Of a stretch of 64,000 nucleotides of DNA, positions 44,585 to 56,686 are shown one piece after another. The notes below the pieces were generated by a model. That model ran no database searches, was not told the origin of the DNA, and was given only the letters and a program-made list of their open reading frames with translations. The position numbers and the translations under genes were made by a program. Numbering within the stretch: the stretch's first letter is position 1; each line of letters starts with the position of its first letter. The DNA is from Acarospora socialis (Eukaryota > Ascomycota > Lecanoromycetes > Acarosporales > Acarosporaceae), in assembly GCA_025617375.2 (NCBI GenBank), contig JAMYGW020000004.1:992001-1056000 (forward strand), in the 5' to 3' direction.

Positions 44585-45493
44585 ATGCGTTTGTCAATCA
44601 CCGCCATCGTCTCCGCCGCTGTCCTCGGCCTGGCATCAGCATACACCCAACCAGTCGGCGACACGCCCTCCGGCAACCCCATCAGCCGGCCAGGCCTCGC
44701 CGAGATCGTCCCCGTCGGCACTCCCTACACCATCACCTGGAACCCGACGACTGCAGGCACCGTCACGCTCGTCCTCCTGCGCGGGCCCAGTACGAACGTC
44801 GTCCCGCTCTACCCGATCGTCGAGAAGATCCCCAACACGGGCGTCTACGTCTGGACGCCGTCTTCTTCGCTCGAGCCTGACACCACCCACTACGGCATCC
44901 AGCTGATCGTCGACGCGACCGGCCAGTACCAGTACACGACCCAATTTGGCATCAGCAACCCTTCGTACAGCGGCTCTTCCTCTTCATCTTCAGCCTCTGC
45001 GGCCTCTGCCTCATCCTCATCGATGACTCCCGCCTCATCCTCCTCCGCAACGACAATGGCCCCCTCAACCACCTCCATGGCAGCCATCAGTCAAATCGCC
45101 GACGGCCAACCCCAAGCCCCCGCCGCCCCGGCCACCGCCAACCGCATCGCGTCCGCCAGCTTCCCCATCAACAGCGCCAACGCCACCAGTGCCCGCCCCA
45201 CCACCATGAGCAGCAGCGCCCCGGCCGTCGTCGTCGCGCCCATGGTCTCCAGCGGCACCGCGCCTCACGTCGCGCCCACCGGTGTGCCCGTGGCCAACTC
45301 GTCCGTCATCCAGCCGACCGTCTCCATGAGCGTGCCGGTGACGCTCCAGACTTCGACGATGGGTGCGGGCGCGACGGGCGCATCGACGAGCGCGCCGGCT
45401 AAGGCCACGTCCGCGAATGCGGCGGGGCGAGTGGTGTTGAGTGCGGGGAGCGCGCTGGCGGGTGTCGGTGCGGTTATGGCGCTGTTGTTGTAG
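44585..45493 (+). CDS. Kre9/Knh1-like Ser/Thr-rich GPI-anchored protein
   Basis: Single exon, 302 aa. Signal peptide MRLSITAIVSAAVLGLASA. The mature N-terminus has an Ig-like Kre9/Knh1 domain: PGLAEIVPVGTPYTITWNPT, TVTLVLLRGPSTNVVPLYPI, VEKIPNTGVYVWTPSSSLEP and HYGIQLIVDATGQYQYTTQF. After residue 125 it is Ser/Thr/Ala-rich (extensive O-glycosylation expected) and it ends in a hydrophobic GPI signal (GSALAGVGAVMALLL). Proteins of this class are abundant wall or surface mannoproteins with roles in beta-glucan assembly; the exact role is unknown. Codons are strongly C-ending, consistent with high expression. Confidence 0.88.
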   Translation: MRLSITAIVSAAVLGLASAYTQPVGDTPSGNPISRPGLAEIVPVGTPYTITWNPTTAGTVTLVLLRGPSTNVVPLYPIVEKIPNTGVYVWTPSSSLEPDTTHYGIQLIVDATGQYQYTTQFGISNPSYSGSSSSSSASAASASSSSMTPASSSSATTMAPSTTSMAAISQIADGQPQAPAAPATANRIASASFPINSANATSARPTTMSSSAPAVVVAPMVSSGTAPHVAPTGVPVANSSVIQPTVSMSVPVTLQTSTMGAGATGASTSAPAKATSANAAGRVVLSAGSALAGVGAVMALLL

Positions 45494-46566
45494 GGGGCTG
45501 GGATGGTACGTGCGTGAGCATTGGCGGAAAGTTGGTCTTGGTGAGATGCGGAGGGGGTTTTGTAGATGGATGGATGTATGTGTTTGGATAGAGATAGGAT
45601 ATAGTATTTGAGAAATTGATTTAATGACGAGTTTAATTCGGATGATGTTGTACGACATGGCCCTATCTGCAGTCTGAGCGGAAGTGAAGAGTGCCTGCCT
45701 ACCTTAGGGAAGTAAGATCTGATTCCCATTCATACTGACGGCTCCACGTCCCGTCCAACAACGGCGATGGGATTCGAGATATAGATCCCGCTGGTAGAGG
45801 TGAGTACTTATTCTCATCTCCAAGTACCATCCTTAGCCACCCATCTGAACCACTCCACCTCTTGATGATTGTTCCTGCAACCTACCTACCTACCCACCTC
45901 CAACTTCGTCCTACGATACTGCTGCTGCCTGTCTACATTACTATATCATCCCATCCGACCCAACTCTGTAGCCCACCCACCAACACCTCATCGCCTCTCA
46001 CCGTCCACTCTCCCTCCGTCTGACTGAATAGAATTCCTCATCCGCGCCCCGCCCCAAGCACACTTCCACGAGCGCGGCTTTAGTCCCTAAATTTCGGGCT
46101 ACCTCCGCTCATCACGGTCTCGATTCTTCCCAATGTGAAGTAAACTACTGCTACGCATACGAAGGAATGAGTATTTACCGGTCGGACGTGCCATAGGCTG
46201 CAGCGCAGTTGAGGCAGGCGTACCTCGTCCTCACAGGAGCCCTCCATAAGGGTACACAAATACCGTGAAAGTAGAGCTCAGAAGAACGGCTGTCTGTATT
46301 CAGTCTATGGTCTTCAAGGTACTTGTAACTACACTTTTACTTATTGATTGTGGTGGTGTTCCCGTACGCTGCCGCTTAGGATGCGTTCCATCACTAGATA
46401 CTGATTTCTTCGTACTGCCGTGCGGGAACGAAGCCAATCTGCAAGCCCTAGTCCGTCCATGCGGTGTAACCGGAAACCGTACAAGTTTAGAGCAAGATCT
46501 CAGATACCCAACTCAGCCCACCCAACCCCATCTACATTCCCCAGCCTTAACCCCTCAAACGACTGC
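45494..46566. other. Intergenic
   Basis: No gene recognised. CTACC repeats occur at about 45880-45896. Confidence 0.5.
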
Positions 46567-48244
46567 CTACCCCTTCGAATTCCCCGCATAAACCGCCGCC
46601 TCGACCTGCGCCCAGAGACCCATGACCTGCGCATCTACCGTACCAACCCTCAGTCAGCACCACTCTCTCGCACGCCCATCCCGCCCTCCTCTACTCCCTC
46701 AACCCGTTCGCCGGACAACGAAATCTCAAAACGAAAATCCAGAACGAAAACCGCAATCCGAAAAGAGAGAAAACCAAAACTCACCAGCAAACGGCACAAT
46801 CTGACTCGCAATAATGCCCGCCACTCCGCCCTCGCGGTCACACCACCAAAACAGATTCGGCAACCCGGCCCACCAGCCGGTATTCTTACCCCTCCCAGTA
46901 GCGCCGGGGTGGATGGTCAGCATGAAGGTCAGGCCCCAGCCCTGCGGCTGCTCCGGCGGCTGCGGGTAGAGTTCGGGGATGGGGTTGGTGAGCTCGGGCT
47001 TGACGGCGGGGATCGGGCTGCGGCCGAAGTCGGGAAATTGCGGGATCTGGTTGGTGAACATTTCGCGCACGGTGGCGGCTTGCAGGATGCGGTTGTTGGT
47101 GGTGGGGGAGAGGCCGTCGTTGAGGAGGGTGGCGAGTATTTCTAGGTGAGGATGGGGGTTTAGTTTGTGTACGGGATGGACATGTGCGGGTAGATGCTTG
47201 GGAGGCTTGGGTCGAGGACTGGGTTCGGTGAGCTTACTGCAATACTCCGAGGGTTGAGCGAAGCAGCCGGCTCCGGCGCTGTTGTAGGTCCTTGCTATGT
47301 CGTCGCCGTCGACGATCAGAGGGCGTCGAAGAAGGTGCTCGCGCTCGCGAAGGGTACCGTCTGGGGCGCGGGCGTTCATGTGCGCTAGTCGACTCTTCAT
47401 GTCGTCGTTCGGGAACATGCTGATGTTCCCGATACCGAGGGGTTGAAAGATATGCTTTTGGAAGTAGTCGTTCAATGACATGCCGGTAATCCGCTCGACT
47501 ATTGTGCCCGCCCAGTCAATGTTTGTCTAGATAGATCACTGACTCAGTACATTGACTCTTCGAGAGCGTGGAATTGGGTGGAAGCTCATGCCATACCCCG
47601 TATTCCCATTTGGTCCCAGGCTCAAAGGTGAGCGGTAATTCCAGCACATCTCTTGGGTGTCCGCTGATCTCATTGATGCCTGTCGGAAGGCCCCATCGAC
47701 GAAGTTTGTCGTTGAAGAACGTATAGCTGAATGCTTATTAGGATGACATATTGACGGCGCTGAAGGGAGTCGCATACCCGAAACCGGCTACAACCAATGT
47801 CAGTTATGTGAGAAGTCAAATTGGGTCGGATAACATACCAGTATGTGTCAACAGCATCTTCAGGGTTATTTTATTCTTTTTCTCCACAAAAGTCGGCTTG
47901 CCCTTGGCATCTACGTCCTGTAGAATCTTCATGTCCTTCAACTCAGGACAGATCTTCTCGACCAGGTCCGGATCATCCAACGCCAATTTACCTTGTTCAA
48001 CCAATTGCATCACCGCAATCCCTCCGATCATCTTGGTGCAGGATGCTATCCAGAAGACTGTGTCGAGCGTCATCGGGTCTTGGGTCTCGCTGCCTTTGTT
48101 TCCACTCGCGTGGGAGAAGATGGTCTTCCCATCTTTACCAACGACAACGGCTACACATCCGGGTATACCTTTCTTGTCGGCTGTGACGCCGTCGATGGTC
48201 TTGCGGATATCCGCAGCCGCCGATTCTGAAAGCGCCTTCGCCAT
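46567..48244 (-). CDS. Serine beta-lactamase / transesterase family protein
   Basis: Six exons: 48244-47839, 47787-47778 (10 nt), 47726-47597, 47526-47238, 47141-46785 and 46634-46567, GT-AG, 419 aa. The class C beta-lactamase-like fold has the nucleophile motif S-x-x-K in VFWIASCTKMIGGIAVMQL, the LLTHTAGFGYTFFND helix region (spanning the 10 nt exon), a KWEYGTNIDWAGTIVERITG region replacing the usual Y-x-N, and C-terminal TGWWAGLPNLFWWCDREGGV. Fungal relatives include EstB-type esterases and the LovD acyltransferase. The substrate is not predictable and no polyketide synthase lies nearby. No signal peptide is visible (start MAKALSESAAADIRK). The frame opens at TTG; I use the first ATG. Confidence 0.9.
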
Positions 48245-50852
48245 TTCGGTCAAGGTGGAGGCTGCACGTTAGTTGTTGCTATATAAGAGAGATGCTTTGT
48301 AAGTTGCGGTATGAGCTGATCGGTTCAATTCGTCAGTGGTTGTAGATTGTTTATCACAGCTGTCTGATAGGTATTGTACAAGAACCCTCGGCAGGGAAGA
48401 AGCTGCACCATGAGTTGCATCCTCGAAGCCGTGCCTTGGCGCACCTCCGCAGCTCAAGAGCAAAGAAACCACTAATCAACACAAATGAGATAAGTTCGGA
48501 TAGAGCGGGGTCAGGATGGTCAGTTCGGCATGAGGACACTGATAGTGTATGTGTGCTGACATGACTAAAACACTACCTCCCTGCAACCCTGTGTCTGGGC
48601 CACCGTTGGATTATTGGATCTTATACCTACCTGGTATAGAAGGAACCTTATGAAAGCAGCAGCCCGCAGTTGTCCTGACCCAGTCCAGAATAGAGTAGTC
48701 ATTTGGGTCCGGATGGAGGGATGTAAGCAAGTACTTGCAAGACGATGCGAAAAGCAAAATGGAAAAGGTAACCGGTGAACTTTGATCAAGCAGCGTCCAT
48801 TGATGCTCAAGCAGGGAGAGTCCTGTCCGTTCTACTTCTGAGGAAAGCATCCTGAAGCGGTTTCGTTGACAGACCCTGAAGTGACAGGTTCTGTGAGGTA
48901 ACTGTAGATTATAAATAAGCGAGTTTGACACCTCAGCGAATAGGGGCCACACAAACTTCCCATTTTGTATGAGGTTTTGAAGTTCTTCGGTTAACAACAC
49001 AACAACGAGCATATAACAGACTTTGAATAAAAACACAGCAACAAAGTCACAAATCAAGGGCTCAAGTCTTCAGATAGGATAGATATATCTGTTTAACAAA
49101 TGTATGCATCTGTTTGTTTTAAAATATCTGCATTATCTGTATATAAATTCATATACAGCTGTTGCCCCTATTCGCAGTGCCGAGGTAAGAAAGACTGATC
49201 ACGTGGGATGCTAGCCAATGACAGCTTGATTCTCACAGAGCAATCTAACTTACCTAGGTAGGTTTAGCAACGTCCGATGTGGATTGAACAACCAGCGATG
49301 AGTCTTGACATTTTACTGTTTTCACTCTTATGTACCTGTGTTCTCACGAGACTACCTACCTACCTTACCTACTCATGACCAAAGGTATATCTTACGAATC
49401 CAATCAATAAGGGGGGTCAGTGCCTCGGCCGTGGGGCTCTCCAACCCCACAAGATCACCCGCTCCCTCGATCCGCTCGAAGCACATTCCGAGGAGTGTGC
49501 TCTACACACTACGTAAGGTAGGTATATGTTATGCATAAGGCAGCCGCGTGACAGTACACATACCTAGGTAGGGTGAGCATACCGCACTCGGACCATTTGA
49601 CGAGAGCCAATCCAGTGATGAAGCCCTGAGCTTTCTACGGAGTTAACATCCATGGAGCTTTCCATTCCCGCCGGTAGCCGTGTGGCTTCAGGGTCCTTCC
49701 CAGCCATGATGATATCGTGGCTCTCCGTCCGGAAGCGGCTCCCTAACTTGTCTCGGTGTGACGATATTGCTATTTCCCTACCTACCTATCGAGGTTAGGT
49801 ATCCAATGACTTCCCCAGTTCTACGTCACCTGATGGCTTAGTGAACATGTGTTGGCAGTCTTGACCAGCTAGGTATTACCTTATGGCAACCTCGAATGAT
49901 TGGTTACCTCGTGTCTCTAATACGAAGAAGTGTCGGGGAGGACCACTCCGGCGCATACATGTAGTGAACTTAGTAACCGCAACGCTGACTTCCCACCATG
50001 GACCAGCTCCCATAGAAGGTTACAGTGTTGTATTGCTGTGACGTTTCATCATCTACATTCCAGTAGATGCAGAGATTCTCAACCATGTCATGAGTCATAA
50101 TGCAATGCAATATGATTATTCAAGCAAACATGGCCGTGGATCCGATCGATCAAGCCGAAGATGCTTGGTGGGGTAGAGACCCGACAGATCGTCAGGGTAC
50201 CCCACAATGAACTAACTAAGGTAGTAAGGTAGGGCACCAAACACCGGTTTCTGTACTCTACGTCTGATCAAAATGCAGTCATCTTGCAGTGCGGCTGACC
50301 TGTGACCACTTATTAGCTTGTCAGGGCATTGTCTGATACTCGACAACCTTAAACGTTAATTGGACGTTCGACTCTACCCGAGGTACCGGAAACCTCTAAA
50401 AGACGCCCGCTTAAAGCCAGCACTTTCCCATATCTGGTAAGGTATCGGGTGCCTAGCTGTTTCGGGCAGCCTTTGAAGACATCGGATTAATCTCACTTCT
50501 GAGCGGTAAAGTGAGGTCAAGTGGGTCGACTTTGCACCTCACCTTTACCTGCAGGTAACGCAGCAATCATACCTTGAGGTGGTTCGCACAGAATCGATCA
50601 CGATGGGAGACCGTCAGCGGGGTCATCGTTCAGGGTCATCTCCTGAAACCGGCGTGTACTTATTCTCATTGTGTTCCCGCCCAGGGATGGAATTCTCTTT
50701 GTTTTCATCAAGCGCCCTTGCAATTTGGTCCGCCCTGGCATGCCAGCAATCTTGTAACATCTATAACGGGCCTGGCTCGTTATTGATATTTCGGAAATAC
50801 ATCCAGAGAGCATCCCTATCTATTGGAAAGCCTGTCTACTGCAGTGTCGTCC
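48245..50852. other. 2.6 kb gene-poor stretch
   Basis: No gene recognised. It holds the AT-rich inverted-repeat element at 48929-49179 and many CCTACCTA/CTTACCTAGGTAGG words (49250-49375, 49505-49570, 49780-49800). Confidence 0.5.
48929..49179. mobile_element. Probable short inverted-repeat element (MITE-like), AT-rich
   Basis: The left end CTCAGCGAATAGGGGCCACA and the inverted right end CACTGCGAATAGGGGCAACA match at about 16 of 20 positions, enclosing about 210 bp of very AT-rich DNA with no coding capacity. The target duplication is unclear. Only one copy is visible in the window. Confidence 0.5.
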
Positions 50853-52296
<1,444 letters not shown>

Positions 52297-52744
52297 AACG
52301 ACACGCTCACTTTTTAACTTTCATCCGTTACGGATCTGTACGACACTTACGATTAACGACGTCACGAGCACATGCAATAGGTGCCGGCCCACCATCGCTA
52401 GACTTCTTCTTGCATACTGGAATGCACACAGGACCTTCGTTGACCGGAGAGGCATACACCAGAAGGAACTGCCAGATAGATGTCGATATAGTCTCTCGTT
52501 TTGCCTTATACCCCCAAGTTTGGAGATATGCTGATGATTGGACGTGGGGTGCGGTTCACAGCACCAGGTATCTTATTACAAGTATTCTTACTATCTCAGT
52601 CGCTCATAGAGCTGATTATGTGACGCGTGGAAAATGTGCCATACATAATCTTCCTCGATATTGGGTTATTAAATGAAGTGAAAACCGCAAGGGCTTCATC
52701 GATGTGGTCCGCATCGGCTGCACATGACCCGAGGTCTTTTCATA

Positions 52745-52915
52745 GGTATGGTTATGGACACAGCGGGTGGATAGCCGCATATGGGAAAATCCTCTAAATC
52801 AGCCCTGTAAAACTTCCGCTCTCATACAAAATCTGTCAGTGTCACCCTGGACTTGGTCTTGAATAGTGATATTTTAATATATGGCTATCCACCCGCAGTG
52901 TCCATAGGTAACCTG
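52745..52915 (+). mobile_element. pogo/Fot1-like MITE, copy A
   Basis: A 171 bp palindromic element with ends related to CAGGTTATGGACACAGCGGG, no coding capacity, and TA at the right flank. The interior matches the reverse complement of 59483-59645 at about 85% by eye, so the two copies lie in opposite orientations. The left end is slightly rearranged (TAGGTATGGTTATGG). Confidence 0.75.
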
Positions 52916-52941
52916 TACAGAATAAATAACATGCAGCTCTA

Positions 52942-53234
52942 CGGAGGCGTGGCCCACTAGTAATGCCCCACGCGCTAACAGCTGACTAAGGAATCCCAGA
53001 ACACCATCAGTTGTAAGTTATATTGTTTGAGCGACACAACTTTTGCACTTTCATAGTATTGATTCTACTTCTTTGAAAGATATGTATTAGTTCTAGATTT
53101 CTTATTTCTGATGGAGTTGAAGAAAATTCTGTTAACTGGAAATCATGCTGTATGTTCATAATGAAAGATCCACATATCTTGAGATCTTAGTCAGTTGTTA
53201 GTGCGTGGGGCATTACTAGTGGGCCACGCCTCCG
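52942..53234. mobile_element. 293 bp MITE with long inverted repeats and TA target
   Basis: Both ends read CGGAGGCGTGGCCCACTAGT inward, continuing through AATGCCCCACGC and CTAACA.CTGACTAAG for about 48 bp, flanked on both sides by TA. The interior is AT-rich and non-coding. Near-identical ends suggest a fairly recent insertion. This is a Tc1/mariner-type non-autonomous element by target and structure. Confidence 0.75.
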
Positions 53235-53608
53235 TACTACCTAGGTATATAGTATTCCAGCGTTGGCTCCGTTGGCCGGTAATTCTATACCTACTTAGTT
53301 CAAGAGTTCTCTGTAGTATCAGGGCGAAGCATTCGGTTAGTTTTAAATTGTAAGCCCTACAACAAAATACACAACGGACCATTGACCTACAAGGATACTA
53401 CTCTTTACAAGTCAATGTTGGTAACAAAGGTGTTTATGAGTATCTTAATTGTGGAAGTCATATTCATTGAGCTTCATACAGTCACACATAGCACCAATAC
53501 TGATCAAAGACTACCCTCATTCATTGACAGTATGATGCTCTACAGTTATTCAGATTGATTCAGTATTTTGCTTCTGAATGTGTTTAAGAAGCATTTGTTA
53601 TTGCAGGC

Positions 53609-53990
53609 TCAACCATGGATATTTATCGGAAAGATCTTGTAAAGGATCTTGACCACTTAGGTAGGCAAAGGCCCGCCTGACCTCAAGGTCAGGCCCTAAG
53701 TGAGTATATATTGTGGGTGCAAAACGCGACAATAACAGATCTCAACAATGACTGACTTTCAACTCCTTTTCTATCTTCATCATGTGAGCGGCTGAATGAG
53801 CATGAAGATCAATTATTGCTATCTTTCCCTATGTTGCACCAAAAATATCATAGTGAGGCTCTTCTTTGAGGCTCATACCACATTTATTAAGGGTTCAAGT
53901 AGGGGTCTATTTCACCAACCATACGCCGACGCGTCCAATGCCAAGTCTGTGCCAAGGCAAGGCTGAACGTGGGCAATGCATGTCTGGCAT
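53609..53990 (+). repeat. Duplicated segment, copy 1 (contains an insertion)
   Basis: It aligns with 59660-59965 over about 300 bp (shared GATGTCAACAATGA-like start, AACCATA, GGTGCCAAGGC.AGGCTGAAC and TCTTGGC). Copy 1 is interrupted by the 101 bp element at 53636-53736. By-eye identity is about 70-75%. No coding potential is recognised. Confidence 0.6.
53636..53736 (+). mobile_element. About 101 bp dispersed element, copy 2, with empty site elsewhere in the window
   Basis: Related to 18143-18250. It is bounded by AGAT on both sides (53632-53635 and 53737-53740), and the paralogous segment at 59.7 kb reads straight through AAAGATGTCAACAATGA, i.e. an unoccupied site. The interior has the hairpin GCCTGACCTCAAGGTCAGGC. 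No coding capacity. Confidence 0.65.
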
Positions 53991-54348
53991 CTTGGCGTCG
54001 CCAATTCCCAGAATATATCGGCATTTGCGGAGCATCTGAAGACACATTGCAGGACTTCACATGCTGCCCCGATTCGTCAATGGAGGCACAACTTCATTGA
54101 AGTATCCGTCATTCTGTGGCCTTTGAAGGCGCCCGCGTTATCAGCGTCGTGCTCTCATGAAGACTTTATAGTAGTAGTCTTGGGGTATTTCCAGCATTCT
54201 ATAAAGTTATAGATCACGAATATCAATCTCTGATGACTTTCAAATAAGTAGAGTTCCCGACACTAGGTACGTAAGTACCCTATCCTCGATGGAGAAGCGT
54301 AGTCCCAGTAGCCTTAGTCTCCAGCAGCGCTAACTATGAAAACATGCT

Positions 54349-55446
54349 CTACTTTTCTGCCTTGAAGATGACAGGCACATCAGGCACTGCGAAGCTAATC
54401 CTGCCGTTGTTGCGCAACAATTTGCGCACCTCCTTTCCATCTTCCGGCAGCTCGCTCTTTCGTCCCCAACACCACGACCCGAAGCCGTCGAGTATGGTTT
54501 GAGAAGGTCGGACGGAATATCGATGGCCTTCGCTCAAGCATTCAAGTTCGCCTCCGTTGGCAGTCGCCGCATCGAACGGCTCCAGTGCGTATTTCCGCAC
54601 GTACGGCTCTTGGGGGAGAAAATCCTGCAACATCAACTTCGACGGGTAGTCATCTGGACCTGTGTTGTCCAGGAAACAACCGAGGCCCGAGGGCAGCTCC
54701 AGTCTTTCGTTAGTTTCTTGATCTTGGATCTCGAAGATATCATCAAGGCCCTGGGCAAGATAAAATGGTGTGTCTTCCATTGCGACAGTGATGGGTCGAT
54801 TTTCGTGGGAGGTGACGGAAATGATCAAGTTGAAGGTTGGAGAGCCGCCGGAAAGGTGGCAGACATCTGAGGAGGTCGACAGAGAGACTGAGAAGGTTGG
54901 AGGTAGCGGATCATCTCTAACGGTAAACTCTATGAAATCGGTCGCTCGTTGCAAAGGAAGAGACTCCGGTAGATCTCTTTCCAAGTGACCAAGATTTTCT
55001 TCCTTCGGGCCATATTGGCACCAGCTCAGTCCACTGCTCTCAGAGAATCGTATCAGATATGTGTGGCCATTTCGGACGAGCTGTCGCCAAAACTCATGCC
55101 TGGGATGAAAGCTGATGGTGTGAACCTCATCAATCTCCATTGGCCTGATCGTTCTGGCCCTGGGCGGGGTGTCACTTGGAGGAACGGCTATGACATCCCT
55201 TGAGTCGGCATCGAGGAGCTGAAGAAGACCATGCTGCAGAGCCGCCACGACATCGAAACCATAGTCGTCTCCTTGCAAACCGTCCAGAAGAAGCGTCACC
55301 GGCCGGGACTTTTCATGCCTTTTGATGCGCAGCTTCGGGTCACTGGAGAGCGTCTCTCTTCCAAGATTTAGGACTAGGTGGGGTGGACCACTCAGGATGA
55401 GTGTGAGGACTGGCGTCGAGTCGCCTGGGGGCTGGACGTCGGCCAT
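54349..55446 (-). CDS. Uncharacterised two-module beta-rich protein
   Basis: Single exon, 365 aa, ATG at 55446 (MADVQPPGDSTPVLTLILSG). No signal peptide and no membrane segment. The sequence looks like two copies of one about 180-residue module. Module 1 has LTLILSGPP, KSRPVTLLLDGLQGDDYGFD, LQLLDADSRDVIAVP and HTYLIRFSESSGLSWCQYG. Module 2 has FNLIISVTSHENRPITVAME, DIFEIQDQETNERLELP and HRYSVRPSQTILDGFGSWCW. Each begins with beta-strands around an RP(V/I)T motif, carries a conserved Asp-rich strand, and ends with a Tyr/Arg strand and a SWCxxG motif. I recall such proteins as conserved hypotheticals in Dothideomycetes and Leotiomycetes. Immunoglobulin/arrestin-like folds are possible, but no function is known. 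Confidence 0.75.
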   Translation of the reverse strand: MADVQPPGDSTPVLTLILSGPPHLVLNLGRETLSSDPKLRIKRHEKSRPVTLLLDGLQGDDYGFDVVAALQHGLLQLLDADSRDVIAVPPSDTPPRARTIRPMEIDEVHTISFHPRHEFWRQLVRNGHTYLIRFSESSGLSWCQYGPKEENLGHLERDLPESLPLQRATDFIEFTVRDDPLPPTFSVSLSTSSDVCHLSGGSPTFNLIISVTSHENRPITVAMEDTPFYLAQGLDDIFEIQDQETNERLELPSGLGCFLDNTGPDDYPSKLMLQDFLPQEPYVRKYALEPFDAATANGGELECLSEGHRYSVRPSQTILDGFGSWCWGRKSELPEDGKEVRKLLRNNGRISFAVPDVPVIFKAEK

Positions 55447-56686
55447 ATTAACGCACGGCTATACTACTTCGGCGCAAGAAAATATCGAGAGCACTGAGGT
55501 CTCGGGAGTGCAGAGTGAATTGTTCAAACTTATATCGATCAATATCTATAAAAAGCATGAACATGGCTGTACGATATTCACAGAAGTAATTGACGTGTAA
55601 CTTATCGCAATTCAGTGTGCAAGAATAGGTACGGTAGCACTCAATGTTGGAATGACGTAGGCGGCCCCCAAAATCATAAAAACAAATCATCGTCCATATG
55701 TGGCACGATTAACTAGTTTCTCTATGTATAGGTATCTGAACGTTTGGCCTGTGCATTGCCACATTTTCCAACCATCACAGGCACCAACCTATATGAGACA
55801 CCATCGGTGACCAATCCATCACTCCCTTCGAAGTTGCCGTATCTCACGTAAGGTAGGGTACCTATGCCTTCGCCCGGTCTTGGTTACCTAACTACCTACT
55901 GTTTCAACCAAACACATGGGGCCATAAGCATCTAGGTAAGAGGGGCCAGCGGCATCTACAGTAGCTGTACCGTTCCTGTTTCATCTTCCCTTTTCTATTT
56001 GAAGTACATCGGAGTTTTTGAGGCTGGGCGCGTGACTTCAACCCGGCTGTGTTGAATCCATGGTGCTTCCAACACCATGATCGTGCTCAGCTGGGCTTGA
56101 GATATCGTCATGAACAAGGCAAATGATCGTCCCGAATTTCTTATGCGTATCGCGCAGTCCCTGTTATGTTGGGTTTGCAGCCCCAAGTGTTTCCATGTGA
56201 GAGGCTTCGAGAAGACCGAATGGCTCGAACGCATATGGCTGTGCAAGATTCATAAGCAGCTCGACTCGAGACACCATCATCTACAAGAAATCCTATGTAC
56301 ATATCGCCATTCTATCCTTGCTGTGTTGGGTTTTTGGACCCAGCTGAGGTCAGAAGAATGGCTTTGAGATGCACGGAACAGTTGGCTGTCTATCCTTGTC
56401 GTGTTTGGTTTTTGGACCCGGCTGAGGTCAGGAGAGTGGCTTTGAGAGACACGGAACAGTTGGCTGTGCCATGAGGATGCCAACGAGGGACAAATTGATC
56501 GAATGTTGATAGTTGTTGGTCATCCAGAGTCTTCTGCATTTAGCCAGTCTCTATATAATGCCACGATGGGTCAGGATCGAAGCTCCAGCATCATTCAATT
56601 CTATCTTATCTCAATTTTGAACCAACTCAATCCCTCATCAACTTCAAGTCATCCAAGTATTCTGCTCTTACTACTGCATTGCCAAA
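55447..56686. other. Intergenic with tandem repeats
   Basis: No gene recognised apart from the tandem repeat at 56312-56467. Confidence 0.5.
56312..56467 (+). repeat. Tandem repeat, two 78 bp units
   Basis: Units begin CTATCCTTG(CT/TC)GTGTT at 56312 and 56390 and are about 88% identical by eye, ending in GGAACAGTTGGCTGT. A third, much more decayed unit seems to lie at about 56159-56246. The 78 bp period is a multiple of three. Confidence 0.7.

Larger units (their letters stand above)
52297..54348. other. 2 kb stretch of repeats
   Basis: No gene recognised. It holds three small elements listed separately and AT-rich sequence (53390-53640). Confidence 0.5.

Noticed and set aside
45065-45658. 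197-codon minus-strand frame opposite the Kre9-like gene
   Set aside because: Arg/His/Gly-rich shadow of the Ser/Thr stalk.
44585-48244. Secondary-metabolite cluster suggested by a LovD-like protein, an MFS transporter and reductases
   Set aside because: No polyketide synthase, NRPS, terpene cyclase or cluster regulator is present, and the genes are scattered among housekeeping genes.
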